NCBI GenBank assembly: GCA_934153945.1
Contig: CAKPFM010000001.1
Span: 157,674 to 221,673, forward strand
Direction of reading: 5' to 3'
DNA: 64,000 bases
From: an uncultured Bacilli bacterium
GTDB lineage: Bacteria > Bacillota_I > Bacilli_A > RF39 > UBA660
Each line of letters opens with the position of its first letter. Position 1 is the first letter of the stretch. The notes beneath the pieces were generated by a model. That model worked only from the letters and a program-made list of their open reading frames with translations. It had not been told where the DNA came from and did not search any database. Positions 35,562-44,277 of this stretch are shown piece after piece. Both the position numbers and the translations under genes were made by a program.

Positions 35562-37328
35562 TTATTTTATTTCATAGTTTTTTAAAAATTCATGTAGATT
35601 AGTTGCTACTTTAATTGGTAATATTGCTTTTAATTCTTCTATACTTACTTCTTTTAATTTATTAATAGTTTTATATTTTTTTAATAATTCTTTTTTTCTA
35701 ATACTACCAATACCTTCTACATTATCTAAAATACTTTCAATAGCACCTTTACTTCTTATTTGTTTATGATAACTAATAGTAAAATTATGTACTTCATCTT
35801 GCATTCTTTCTAAATAATAGAATAGATTGCTTTTTTTATCTATTTTAACCTCTTCTATAGGGTCAAATGCCATTAATGCCTCAGTAGCATGTTTATCATT
35901 TTTTTTAAGTCCTATAACTGGTATATTCATATTTAAACTAGATAATACTTCTCTAGCTATATGAATTTGTCCTATACCACCATCTACTATGATTAAATCT
36001 GGTCTTTTTAAATTATCTTTTAATACTCTAAAATATCTTCTATAAATTACTTCTTTCATCATAGCATATTCATCATTTGAATCAATACTTAGTTTAAATT
36101 TACGATATTCATTTTTATTTGGTAATCCATTTGTAAATACAACCATACCTGATACATTAAATGTTCCAAATAAGTGTGAGTTATCAAATAATTCTATTCT
36201 ATCTAATTTTTCTAGTTTTAAAATATTTTTTAGTTCTTCATTAGCTAAAATTGTTCTTTCTTCATCTCTATTTATTAATTCTATTTCATTATTTAGTGTT
36301 ATTTCAGCATTTTTATTGGCCATTTCTACTATTTTTTGTTTAACACCTTTTATTGGAGCAATTACTTTAATATTAAAGAATTTTTCTAGTAGTTCTATAT
36401 CTACTATATCTGGTACTAATATTTCTTTTGGTAAAATATTTCTATTATAGAAGTTAGCTATATATCTAGTTAGTTCTTCATTTATATCATCAATTAAAGG
36501 TATTATTTTAGAATGTCTTTCTAAAATTTTACCACTTCTTATAAAGAACACTTGTATTGATAAATAACCTTTATTTACATAATAGCCAAATACATCTCTA
36601 TCAACAGTATCATTTATTTCTACTTTTTGTTTTACTAAAGTAATTTTAATATAATCTAATAAATCTTTTAATTCTTTTGCTTTTTCATAGTGCATTAATT
36701 CACTTTCTTTTAACATTTCATCTTCTAGTTTTTTTGTTATTAGTGAATCATCACCTTTTAAAAATCTTATTATATCATTTTCCATATCGATTATTTTTTG
36801 TTTATCTACATTATGAGTACAATATCCTAGACATTCACCTATATGATAGTATAAACAAGGTCTATCAGCATATGTTCTACATTTTCTTAAAGGATACATC
36901 CTATTTAGTAAATTAACAGTGTTTCTAGCTGCAAATACATTAGGATACGGTCCATATAGTCTATTTTGATTTTTCTTTCTATTTAGACTTCTTACTACTA
37001 ATAATCTAGGTACTTCTTCCTTTGTTAATTCAATATATGGATAACTTTTATCATCTCTAAGCAATATATTATATTTTGGATCATGTTCTTTTATTAAGTT
37101 CATTTCTAGTATTAATGATTCTGTTTCACTACCTACTACAACATATTCAAAGTCTACTATTTCACTTACTAATTTAGCTGTTTTTCCAGTATGTTTTCCT
37201 CTAAAGTAAGAAGATAATCTATTTTTTAATTTTTTTGCTTTACCTACATATATTATTTCGTTGTTTTTATTCTTCATCAAGTAACATCCTGGTTTATTAG
37301 GTACTAAAGATAATTTTTCTTTTATCAT
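35562..37328 (-). CDS. uvrC: excinuclease ABC subunit C
   Basis: UvrC makes both incisions in nucleotide excision repair. The 588-residue product has the N-terminal GIY-YIG domain (PGCYLMKNKNNEIIYVGKAKKLKNRL near 13-38), the UvrB-interacting UVR helix near 196-230, the RNase H-like domain with ELFDNSHLFG ... SGMVVF (about 388-405) and DLIIVDGGIGQIHIA near 460-474, and the HhH tail at 525-588. It starts after AAGGAGGTAATACTT. The adjacent small gene may share its transcript. uvrA and uvrB are not in the window. Confidence 0.96.
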   Translation of the reverse strand: MIKEKLSLVPNKPGCYLMKNKNNEIIYVGKAKKLKNRLSSYFRGKHTGKTAKLVSEIVDFEYVVVGSETESLILEMNLIKEHDPKYNILLRDDKSYPYIELTKEEVPRLLVVRSLNRKKNQNRLYGPYPNVFAARNTVNLLNRMYPLRKCRTYADRPCLYYHIGECLGYCTHNVDKQKIIDMENDIIRFLKGDDSLITKKLEDEMLKESELMHYEKAKELKDLLDYIKITLVKQKVEINDTVDRDVFGYYVNKGYLSIQVFFIRSGKILERHSKIIPLIDDINEELTRYIANFYNRNILPKEILVPDIVDIELLEKFFNIKVIAPIKGVKQKIVEMANKNAEITLNNEIELINRDEERTILANEELKNILKLEKLDRIELFDNSHLFGTFNVSGMVVFTNGLPNKNEYRKFKLSIDSNDEYAMMKEVIYRRYFRVLKDNLKRPDLIIVDGGIGQIHIAREVLSSLNMNIPVIGLKKNDKHATEALMAFDPIEEVKIDKKSNLFYYLERMQDEVHNFTISYHKQIRSKGAIESILDNVEGIGSIRKKELLKKYKTINKLKEVSIEELKAILPIKVATNLHEFLKNYEIK

Positions 37329-37359
37329 AAGTATTACCTCCTTGAATATATTTTATCAT

Positions 37360-37390
37360 AATAAAAGAAATTGTGTATTACAATTTCTAA
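37360..37390 (-). terminator. hairpin after the variable pilin
   Basis: On the minus strand AGAAATTG/CAATTTCT encloses a 7-base loop, 12 bases after the pilin stop, and a T-rich tail follows. It may serve only as terminator, but a hairpin just after a DGR variable region would also be expected. Confidence 0.55.
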
Positions 37391-37399
37391 TTAATTTTA

Positions 37400-39193
37400 T
37401 TAGATTGCTAGAACAACACGGAAAGCACCATTGCTGCCGGCGTGACCGCCGTAACGATTGAAGAAAAGAACTCCAGCACCAGTACCATTGCCGAAATTGC
37501 CACCACGAGCGACCCAAGGGCAAGTCATCGCAGGAAAGTACGCATAATCACTATACCATAGTCCTCTATCTCCACTTGAACCATTAGATTTGGATATTGC
37601 TATTTCTTTTGTTGCGTCCCCTAAATGTCCATTTTCATATTTATACCATGTTTCATTACCTAATGAAGTTGAATTAGCTGTATATAAATCATAATATCTT
37701 GTATCTGTTGGAAAATCTATTCCTGTTGTTAAACTTGTTAATCCTGATGTATCACTGTCACATGTTGGACATCCATATGTTCCATTGAATCCTGAATTAT
37801 ATTTACTATTTCTTCCACTCATTGGATTACCTGATGCATCTTTTAGTACTCCCATTACATATTCCCAGTTTCCTCCACTCATATCATAGATTCCACTTAT
37901 ATTTCCTGTTGTACTGGCTTTATTATTTATTTCATTATATGCATATCCTGATTCACATGAAGTTTGATTTCCCACTCCACCTGATGAAGTACTTGATGCA
38001 CTACATCCTGTTATACTTGCCCCATATTGCCATTGTCCTGTAAATGTCGCACTACTTGCTGGATAATATCCAGTATTAATATTATTTAAGTATACTTCTT
38101 CACATCCTGTTTCTGTACATTTTCCATATAACGAATATGTTAAATAAGCTACTGCTCCCCATTCACTATTCTTCATCATATGTGAGTTTAATCCTTCATT
38201 TATTCCTCTTCCTAATGTATAAAATTCACTTACCTTCTTTGTTGTCAAACTTCTTACATTTGGTTTTATTATTATATTACTTGCTTGGGTTGCTGCTGTA
38301 TAATTTGGATTTGTTGTTAAAAATTTACTTGAGTCTGTATATGTTTCTTCATCATAACTTGTTTCATATTTTCCTACCCATATTCCATTCGTATTAAATG
38401 ATGTAAACGCTGGATGTGTTAACCATTCTCCATTTTCAGTTCCATTACTTGTTTCTTTATCTTTACTTTCAAATACTATATTTATCGCACTTTCTGAACT
38501 TGTTCCATTTGGATATTTATTTTCTCCATTTACATTCCATAATTCATATTTATATCTTGGTATCCATACATAATATTGTTTTATATCACTTTCTGGTATT
38601 ACTTCTCCTACACTATGTGTTACATTATCTTTTAATATTACAGCATTTGCCCATACCTTATTTTTATAACTATACCATTCTTTTCTTATATCTGCATATG
38701 TTACTGTTCCATTACTTTCTATTGTTACTGGTATTAATTCATTCTTTATTTCTGGATATGCTCCATTTAATATTTCTTCTTTATATCTTTCTGCATATAT
38801 TAATTCACTATCTTCTATTGTACAATTTTTTTCTTCTATTACACTTGGTGTTGTTTCATTAAATCTCTTTCTTACACAGTATCCATTTATTAATACTGTT
38901 ATACTTGTATTTCCTTCTTCATCTATTATTAGTGTTCCACTTTCTGGTTTTGTTCCTTTATATTGTAATTTCTCATTTGGAAACTCAAACCTTCTTGTTT
39001 CTTCCCCTTCTAACATACTTGTTATTTCATATTTCTCTGCTGCATCTAATATTCCATTTACACTTTCTATTGATGCTTTCTTTCTTGTTTCTTCTATTAT
39101 GTTTAATATCATTGGTGTTGTGATTAACGCTATTACCGATAATATTACTATTACCGCTAATAGCTCAATCAATGTAAATCCTTTTCTTTTCAT
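37400..39193 (-). CDS. prepilin with C-terminal FGE/C-type-lectin-like variable domain (putative DGR target)
   Basis: The 597-residue protein begins with a class III prepilin signal (MKRKGFTLIELLAVIVILSV). A pilin-like linker runs to about residue 200. The C-terminal region, about 215-597, looks like a formylglycine-generating-enzyme-like (C-type-lectin-like) fold: YVWIPRYKYELW, IWVGKYETSYD, NSEWGAVAYLTYSLYG, a GNWEYVMG core, and the terminal CPWVARGGNFGNGTGAG ... GAFRVVLAI. This RGG...FRV ending is typical for targets of diversity-generating retroelements. The last 48 codons are far richer in G+C than the rest. The ATG follows AAAGGAAGAAGATATAAAT. The mature product is probably a surface-exposed pilus tip or adhesin. 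Confidence 0.85.
   Translation of the reverse strand: MKRKGFTLIELLAVIVILSVIALITTPMILNIIEETRKKASIESVNGILDAAEKYEITSMLEGEETRRFEFPNEKLQYKGTKPESGTLIIDEEGNTSITVLINGYCVRKRFNETTPSVIEEKNCTIEDSELIYAERYKEEILNGAYPEIKNELIPVTIESNGTVTYADIRKEWYSYKNKVWANAVILKDNVTHSVGEVIPESDIKQYYVWIPRYKYELWNVNGENKYPNGTSSESAINIVFESKDKETSNGTENGEWLTHPAFTSFNTNGIWVGKYETSYDEETYTDSSKFLTTNPNYTAATQASNIIIKPNVRSLTTKKVSEFYTLGRGINEGLNSHMMKNSEWGAVAYLTYSLYGKCTETGCEEVYLNNINTGYYPASSATFTGQWQYGASITGCSASSTSSGGVGNQTSCESGYAYNEINNKASTTGNISGIYDMSGGNWEYVMGVLKDASGNPMSGRNSKYNSGFNGTYGCPTCDSDTSGLTSLTTGIDFPTDTRYYDLYTANSTSLGNETWYKYENGHLGDATKEIAISKSNGSSGDRGLWYSDYAYFPAMTCPWVARGGNFGNGTGAGVLFFNRYGGHAGSNGAFRVVLAI
37403..37545 (-). other. putative DGR variable repeat (VR)
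   Basis: Within 37411-37550 I count 74 G or C in 140 bases, about 53 %, in a genome near a quarter G+C. On the coding strand nearly all codons end in C or T with random-looking first two bases (GTC, GGC, TTC, TAC, CAC, GCC, AGC, GCT, ACT, CTT). That is what adenine-directed mutagenesis of AAC/AAT template codons would leave. The boundary to AT-rich DNA near 37545 is abrupt. The template repeat and reverse transcriptase are not in this window. Confidence 0.75.
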
Positions 39194-39375
39194 ATTTATA
39201 TCTTCTTCCTTTAAAATAGCAATAAAAAATAGTTAGTAAAATTGCCCCCTCCGTTTACATATAGCACACATATAATTTTTCGTTATTTTTAGATTTAACT
39301 TCTCTATTTTATTTCAAAATTTGTACTACTATATCAAACTATATTACTATTTTTTATTTACATTATTAGTCTATC

Positions 39376-39406
39376 AAAAAAAGATACCTTTTTCAAGTAT
39401 CTTTTT
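39376..39406 (-). terminator. intrinsic terminator of tuf
   Basis: On the minus strand AAAAAGATAC/GTATCTTTTT has a 9-base loop and runs into T7, just after the tuf stop. Confidence 0.85.
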
Positions 39407-39411
39407 AATTA

Positions 39412-40596
39412 TTATTCAATAACTTCTGAAACTACACCAGAACCAACTGTTCTACCACCTTCACGGATTGAGAATTTAGTTCCGTTTTCAATTGCAATTG
39501 GAGCAATTAATTCAACTGTCATTGAAACGTTATCTCCTGGCATAACCATATCAGTTCCTTCAGGTAATTCAATAACACCTGTAACGTCTGTAGTTCTGAA
39601 ATAGAATTGTGGACGGTAGTTTGTGAAGAATGGAGTATGTCTTCCACCTTCTTCTTTACTTAATACATAAACTTCGCATTTGAATTTTTTATGTGGAGTA
39701 ACACTACCTGGTTTAGCTAATACTTGACCACGTTCTACATCTTCACGAGCAATACCTCTTAATAATACTCCGGCATTATCTCCAGATTCAGCGTAATCTA
39801 ATTGTTTTCTAAACATTTCAATTCCTGTAACAACAGTTTTTTTAGTATCTTTTAAACCAACGATTTCAACTTCATCATTAAGTTTTAATTGTCCTCTTTC
39901 AACACGTCCTGTAACAACAGTTCCACGTCCTGTAATTGTGAAAACGTCTTCAATAGGCATTAAGAATGGTTTATCAGTATCTCTAACTGGAGTTTCAATC
40001 CAATTATCTACTGCATCCATTAAGTCTAAGATTGCTTGTTCATATTTTGGATCTCCTTCAAGAGCTTTTAAAGCAGAACCTCTGATGATTGGAGTATTAT
40101 CTCCATCGAAACCATATTCGTTTAATAATTCACGAACTTCCATTTCAACTAAGTCTAATAATTCTTCATCATCAACCATATCACATTTATTTAAGAATAC
40201 TACCATACGAGGTACACCAACTTGACGTGATAATAAGATATGTTCACGAGTTTGTGCCATAGGTCCATCTGTAGCTGCAATAACTAAGATAGCACCATCC
40301 ATTTGAGCTGCACCTGTAATCATGTTTTTAACATAGTCAGCATGTCCTGGACAGTCAACGTGTGCATAGTGTCTTTTTTCTGTTTGATATTCTACGTGAG
40401 AAGTGTTGATTGTGATACCACGATCTCTTTCTTCTGGAGCTTTATCGATATTTGCATAATCAACAAATTCAGCGAAACCTTTCTTTGATAATACATTTGT
40501 TATAGCCGCAGTTAAAGTAGTTTTACCGTGGTCTACGTGTCCAATAGTACCAATGTTAACATGTGGTTTTGAACGATCAAATTTTTCTTTTGCCAT
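39412..40596 (-). CDS. tuf: elongation factor Tu
   Basis: Brings aminoacyl-tRNA to the ribosome. The 394-residue product has GHVDHGKTTL (G1, about 19-28), RGITI (G2), DCPGHADY (G3), NKCDMVD (G4) and SALKALEG (G5), then domains II and III ending in VVSEVIE. It is the last gene of the str operon, 71 bases after fusA, followed by a terminator. The ribosome binding site is AAGGAGGAAATTAAA. Codon use here is more biased toward G+C than neighbouring hypothetical genes, as expected of a highly expressed gene. Confidence 0.98.
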   Translation of the reverse strand: MAKEKFDRSKPHVNIGTIGHVDHGKTTLTAAITNVLSKKGFAEFVDYANIDKAPEERDRGITINTSHVEYQTEKRHYAHVDCPGHADYVKNMITGAAQMDGAILVIAATDGPMAQTREHILLSRQVGVPRMVVFLNKCDMVDDEELLDLVEMEVRELLNEYGFDGDNTPIIRGSALKALEGDPKYEQAILDLMDAVDNWIETPVRDTDKPFLMPIEDVFTITGRGTVVTGRVERGQLKLNDEVEIVGLKDTKKTVVTGIEMFRKQLDYAESGDNAGVLLRGIAREDVERGQVLAKPGSVTPHKKFKCEVYVLSKEEGGRHTPFFTNYRPQFYFRTTDVTGVIELPEGTDMVMPGDNVSMTVELIAPIAIENGTKFSIREGGRTVGSGVVSEVIE

Positions 40597-40667
40597 TTTA
40601 ATTTCCTCCTTATTTATTTACAATTATTATTTTATATTAACTAGGGAAAAATATCAAGTATTTTTTC

Positions 40668-42740
40668 CTAGTTTCCACCATTTTTCTTAATAATTTCTTC
40701 TGCAATATTTCTTGGAACTTCTTCATAATGATCAAATACCATTGTGAATTGTCCTCTACCTTGAGTGTTTGAACGTAAGCTTGTTACATATCCAAACATT
40801 TCAGCAAGTGGTACCATTGCATCTATTGCTAATGCATTACCTCTTGATTCTTGACCTAGAGGTCTACCACGACGAGATGTAATATCTCCCATAACGTTTC
40901 CTAGATATTCATCTGGAACAACGATTTGAACTTTCATGATTGGTTCTAGTAAGATTGGTTTACATTTATTTTTAGCTTCTTTTAAAGCCATAGAAGCTGC
41001 AATTTTGTAAGCCATTTCTGATGAATCGACATCATGGTAAGAACCATCAAACAATGTTGCTTTAACATCTATCATTGGGAATCCTGCAAGTACACCAGTT
41101 TTCATAGCGTCTTGTAATCCTTTATCAGTTACTGGAATATATTCTCTTGGAACTACACCACCAACAACTGCATCAACGAATTCATATCCTTTATCTGGAT
41201 TTGGTTCGAATTTAATCCATACGTGACCATATTGTCCACGACCACCTGATTGTTTAATGTATTTACCTTCACATTCAGCTGTTTGAGTCAATGTTTCACG
41301 ATATGAAACTTGTGGTTGACCAACGTTTGCTTCTACACCAAATTCTCTTCTCATTCTATCAACGATGATGTCTAGGTGAAGTTCACCCATACCAGCGATA
41401 ATAGTTTGACCTGTTTCATGATTTGTACTAGCTCTGAAAGTTGGATCTTCTTCAGCTAATTTTTGTAAAGCAATACCCATTTTATCTTGGTCAGCTTTTG
41501 ATTTTGGTTCTACAGTTAATTCAATAACTGGTTCTGGGAATTCCATTGATTCTAAGATACATTGTTTCTTTTCATCACATAGAGTATCTCCAGTAGTTGT
41601 ATCTTTGAATCCTACTGCTGCTGCTATATCTCCTGTAAATACTTCTGATATTTCAGTTCTGTTATTAGCATGCATTTGTAGAATACGTCCTAATCTTTCT
41701 TTTTTACCTTTAGTAGCATTCATAACATATGAACCACTTGTAATATGTCCTGAGTAAACTCTAAAGAATGTTAATCTACCAACAAATGGGTCTGTCATAA
41801 CTTTGAATGCTAATGCACTAAATGGTTCTGAATCAGATGGATGTCTAACGATTTCATTACCGTCTAAATCTACACCTTTGATTGATTCAATATCTGTTGG
41901 TGCTGGTAAGTAATCAACAACAGCATCTATTAATAATTTTGTACCTTTATTTCCTAATGCAGTTCCACACATTACTGGGAAGAATTCTACATTTAAAACA
42001 CCTTTTCTGATAGCTGATTTAATTTCTTCAGTAGTAAGTTCATTACCTTCAAGATATTTTTCCATTAAAGCATCATCAAATGCTACTACTGTTTCAATTA
42101 AGTCATTACGTTTTTCTTCTACGATATCTTTTAATTCAGCAGGTATTTCAATTTCTGTTGGATTTTCTTCTTGAGCTCCATCATAATGATATGCTTTCAT
42201 TGATACTAAATCAACAATACCATTAAATTCATTTTCTGCTCCAATTGGCCATTCAATAGGTTTAGCACATACTCCAAGTCTTTCATCTATTGATTTTAAA
42301 GACATTTCAAAGCTTGCTCCTAATTTATCCATTTTGTTACAGAAAATAATACGAGGTACTTTAAATTCATCTGCTTGTCTCCATACTGTTTCAGTTTGTG
42401 GTTCAACACCAGCGTTTGAATCTAGAAGTGCTACTGCACCATCTAGTACACGAAGTGAACGAGAAACTTCTACAGTAAAGTCTACGTGCCCTGGAGTATC
42501 GATTATATTTAATCTATGACCTTTCCAGTAAGCTGTTGTAGCGGCAGAAGTGATTGTAATTCCTCTTTCTTGTTCTTGTTCCATCCAGTCCATTTGAGAA
42601 GCGCCATCATGTGTTTCCCCTATTTTATGGATTTTATGAGTATGGAATAAGATACGTTCTGTCATTGTAGTTTTACCCGCATCGATATGGGCCATTATCC
42701 CAAAGTTACGAGTGTTTTGTAAACTATATTCACGAGCCAT
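40668..42740 (-). CDS. fusA: elongation factor G
   Basis: Translocase of translation. The 690-residue product has normal length, with GTPase motifs AHIDAGKTT (about 17-25), RGITI, DTPGHVDF and NKMDKLGA, and the domain IV phrase GGRGQYGHV near 508-516. It is the third gene of the rpsL-rpsG-fusA-tuf operon, as in most bacteria. It is distinct from the Tet(M)-like paralogue at 56753, which shares the GTPase core but little else. Its start follows AAGGAATTATTT. Confidence 0.98.
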   Translation of the reverse strand: MAREYSLQNTRNFGIMAHIDAGKTTMTERILFHTHKIHKIGETHDGASQMDWMEQEQERGITITSAATTAYWKGHRLNIIDTPGHVDFTVEVSRSLRVLDGAVALLDSNAGVEPQTETVWRQADEFKVPRIIFCNKMDKLGASFEMSLKSIDERLGVCAKPIEWPIGAENEFNGIVDLVSMKAYHYDGAQEENPTEIEIPAELKDIVEEKRNDLIETVVAFDDALMEKYLEGNELTTEEIKSAIRKGVLNVEFFPVMCGTALGNKGTKLLIDAVVDYLPAPTDIESIKGVDLDGNEIVRHPSDSEPFSALAFKVMTDPFVGRLTFFRVYSGHITSGSYVMNATKGKKERLGRILQMHANNRTEISEVFTGDIAAAVGFKDTTTGDTLCDEKKQCILESMEFPEPVIELTVEPKSKADQDKMGIALQKLAEEDPTFRASTNHETGQTIIAGMGELHLDIIVDRMRREFGVEANVGQPQVSYRETLTQTAECEGKYIKQSGGRGQYGHVWIKFEPNPDKGYEFVDAVVGGVVPREYIPVTDKGLQDAMKTGVLAGFPMIDVKATLFDGSYHDVDSSEMAYKIAASMALKEAKNKCKPILLEPIMKVQIVVPDEYLGNVMGDITSRRGRPLGQESRGNALAIDAMVPLAEMFGYVTSLRSNTQGRGQFTMVFDHYEEVPRNIAEEIIKKNGGN

Positions 42741-42758
42741 AAATAATTCCTTTCTTTA

Positions 42759-43226
42759 TTACCATCTATAATGAGCAAATGCTTTATTAGCTTCTGCCAT
42801 TTTATGTGTATCTTCACGTTTTTTAACTGCTGCACCTACACCATTTGATGCGTCAATTATTTCGTTTGCTAAGTTTTCAGACATTGAATGTCCACCACGT
42901 AAACGAGAATAGTTAATTAACCATCTAAGTGATAATGCTCTAGCACGATCTGGTTTTACTTCAACTGGTACTTGGTAGTTAGCTCCACCAACACGTCTTG
43001 ATTTTACTTCTAAAGCTGGTTTTAAGTTTTCCATAGCTTTTGTAAATACATCAATTGCTTCTTCGCCAGTTTTTTCTTTTATCATGTCAAATGCATCATA
43101 AACGATTTTTTCAGCAGTTCCTTTTTTACCATCAACCATAACTTGATTAATTAATTTTGTAACTAATTTTGAGTTATATAAAGCATCTGGTAAAACATCT
43201 CTTTTTACTGCACGTCTTTTACGCAT
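42759..43226 (-). CDS. rpsG: 30S ribosomal protein S7
   Basis: S7 nucleates the head of the 30S subunit. The 155-residue, basic product has the family phrases MRKRRAVKRDVLPDALYNSK at the start, EVKPDRARALSLRWL near 98-112 and MAEANKAFAHYRW at the end. It has the ribosome binding site AGGAGG 10 bases before the ATG. It is 17 bases after rpsL in the str operon and starts 19 bases before fusA. Confidence 0.98.
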   Translation of the reverse strand: MRKRRAVKRDVLPDALYNSKLVTKLINQVMVDGKKGTAEKIVYDAFDMIKEKTGEEAIDVFTKAMENLKPALEVKSRRVGGANYQVPVEVKPDRARALSLRWLINYSRLRGGHSMSENLANEIIDASNGVGAAVKKREDTHKMAEANKAFAHYRW

Positions 43227-43243
43227 AGTCTAATCCTCCTTTA

Positions 43244-43660
43244 TTATTTATTTTTTGGTCTTTTAGCGCCGTATTTAGAACGTCCTTGACGTCTATTTTC
43301 AACTCCAGCAGTATCTAGAGTACCACGAACAATGTGATATCTAACACCGATTAAGTCTTTAACACGTCCACCACGAATTAATACAACACTGTGTTCTTGT
43401 AAATTATGTCCTTCTCCACCAATATAAGCAGTTACTTCATAACCATTACTTAAACGAACACGAGCATATTTTCTTAAAGCTGAGTTTGGTTTTTTTGGTG
43501 TCATTGTACCAACACGAGTACATACTCCACGTTTTTGAGGTGAATTTAACCCTGTAGTTTTTTTCTTTCTACTGTTATATCCAATTCCTAAAACTGGTGA
43601 TTTACTCTTTCTAACCTTATCAGTTCTGTTCTTTCTAACTAATTGATTAATTGTAGGCAT
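43244..43660 (-). CDS. rpsL: 30S ribosomal protein S12
   Basis: S12 controls decoding accuracy. The 138-residue product has MPTINQLVRKNR at the start, the loop TTGLNSPQKRGVCTRV near 51-66 and the conserved PKKPNSALRK (about 70-79). Lys at the streptomycin positions is kept (SPQKR and the KPNSA region), consistent with a sensitive wild type. The gene heads the str operon and is transcribed from a strong promoter at 43754-43782. Confidence 0.98.
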   Translation of the reverse strand: MPTINQLVRKNRTDKVRKSKSPVLGIGYNSRKKKTTGLNSPQKRGVCTRVGTMTPKKPNSALRKYARVRLSNGYEVTAYIGGEGHNLQEHSVVLIRGGRVKDLIGVRYHIVRGTLDTAGVENRRQGRSKYGAKRPKNK

Positions 43661-43679
43661 ATTAGTCTCCTTTCTTTAC

Positions 43680-43732
43680 ACACTTCCAGGTGTTTCAAAT
43701 TTTACTTAATGAAAGATTTACTTTTCAGTAAA
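43680..43732 (-). promoter_or_regulatory. structured 5' leader of the str operon
   Basis: Between promoter and rpsL the minus strand has two hairpins: GATTTAC/GTAAATC (about 43711-43730) and ACAC/GTGT just upstream of the ribosome binding site. Ribosomal protein operons are often autoregulated by such leaders. I cannot name a known motif here. Confidence 0.35.
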
Positions 43733-43753
43733 TCCATCGATTAAATCGTATTT

Positions 43754-43782
43754 AATATACCATTTTATTATATGATTGTCAA
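43754..43782 (-). promoter_or_regulatory. promoter of the str operon
   Basis: On the minus strand TTGACA (43777-43782) and TATATT (43754-43759) have a 17-base spacer, about 95 bases before the rpsL ATG. It is a near-consensus sigma-A-type site. Confidence 0.8.
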
Positions 43783-43806
43783 TCTTTTTTTATTCAAATT
43801 TACATA

Positions 43807-44253
43807 TTATAAATATTTATTTTTTAATTCTTTTTTTATTTCTCTATTAATATCTCTTTCTTTAATAGTTTCTCTTTTATCATATGTTTTTTTACCTTTA
43901 GCTAAGCCTAGTAATATTTTTACTTTATTACCTTTAAAATATAGTTTTAATGGAACTAGTGTATTACCATTTAATTCTATTTTATCTCTTAGTTTAAGAA
44001 TTTCTTTTTTATGAAGTAATAATTTTCTAGTTCTTGTTTCATTATGATTAAAAATATTTCCTTCTTTATATTCACTAATATGCATATTTAACAAATATAC
44101 TTCACCATTTCTAATAATAGCATAACTATCTTTTAAATTTACGTTACTATTTCTAATTGATTTAATTTCTGTACCGGTTAAGACAATGCCACATTCTATT
44201 TCTTCTAATATTTCATAATCAAAATATGCCTTTTTATTTTTTATTTCTATCAT
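43807..44253 (-). CDS. smpB: SsrA-binding protein SmpB
   Basis: SmpB carries tmRNA to stalled ribosomes. The 148-residue product shows NKKAYFDYEILEEIECGIVLTGTEIKSIR (about 5-33), the NLKDSYAIIRNGEVYLLNMHISEY stretch (39-62) and a Lys-rich C-terminal tail that inserts into the decoding centre. It has a AAGGTGAGTATAA site upstream. It follows rnr by 24 bases on the minus strand, a gene pair kept in many Firmicutes. The tmRNA gene ssrA is not in the window. Confidence 0.97.
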   Translation of the reverse strand: MIEIKNKKAYFDYEILEEIECGIVLTGTEIKSIRNSNVNLKDSYAIIRNGEVYLLNMHISEYKEGNIFNHNETRTRKLLLHKKEILKLRDKIELNGNTLVPLKLYFKGNKVKILLGLAKGKKTYDKRETIKERDINREIKKELKNKYL

Positions 44254-44277
44254 TTATACTCACCTTAAGTTATTTGT

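Noticed and set aside
37822..39123. Long open frames on the plus strand over the variable pilin gene
   Set aside because: They are antisense shadows: T-rich translation (Leu/His/Phe runs), no ribosome binding sites, while the minus strand encodes a full-length prepilin with clear motifs.
39200..39300. Possible riboswitch in the leader of the variable pilin
   Set aside because: I looked for c-di-GMP-type motifs around a G-rich stretch but found no conserved core or pairing; left unannotated.
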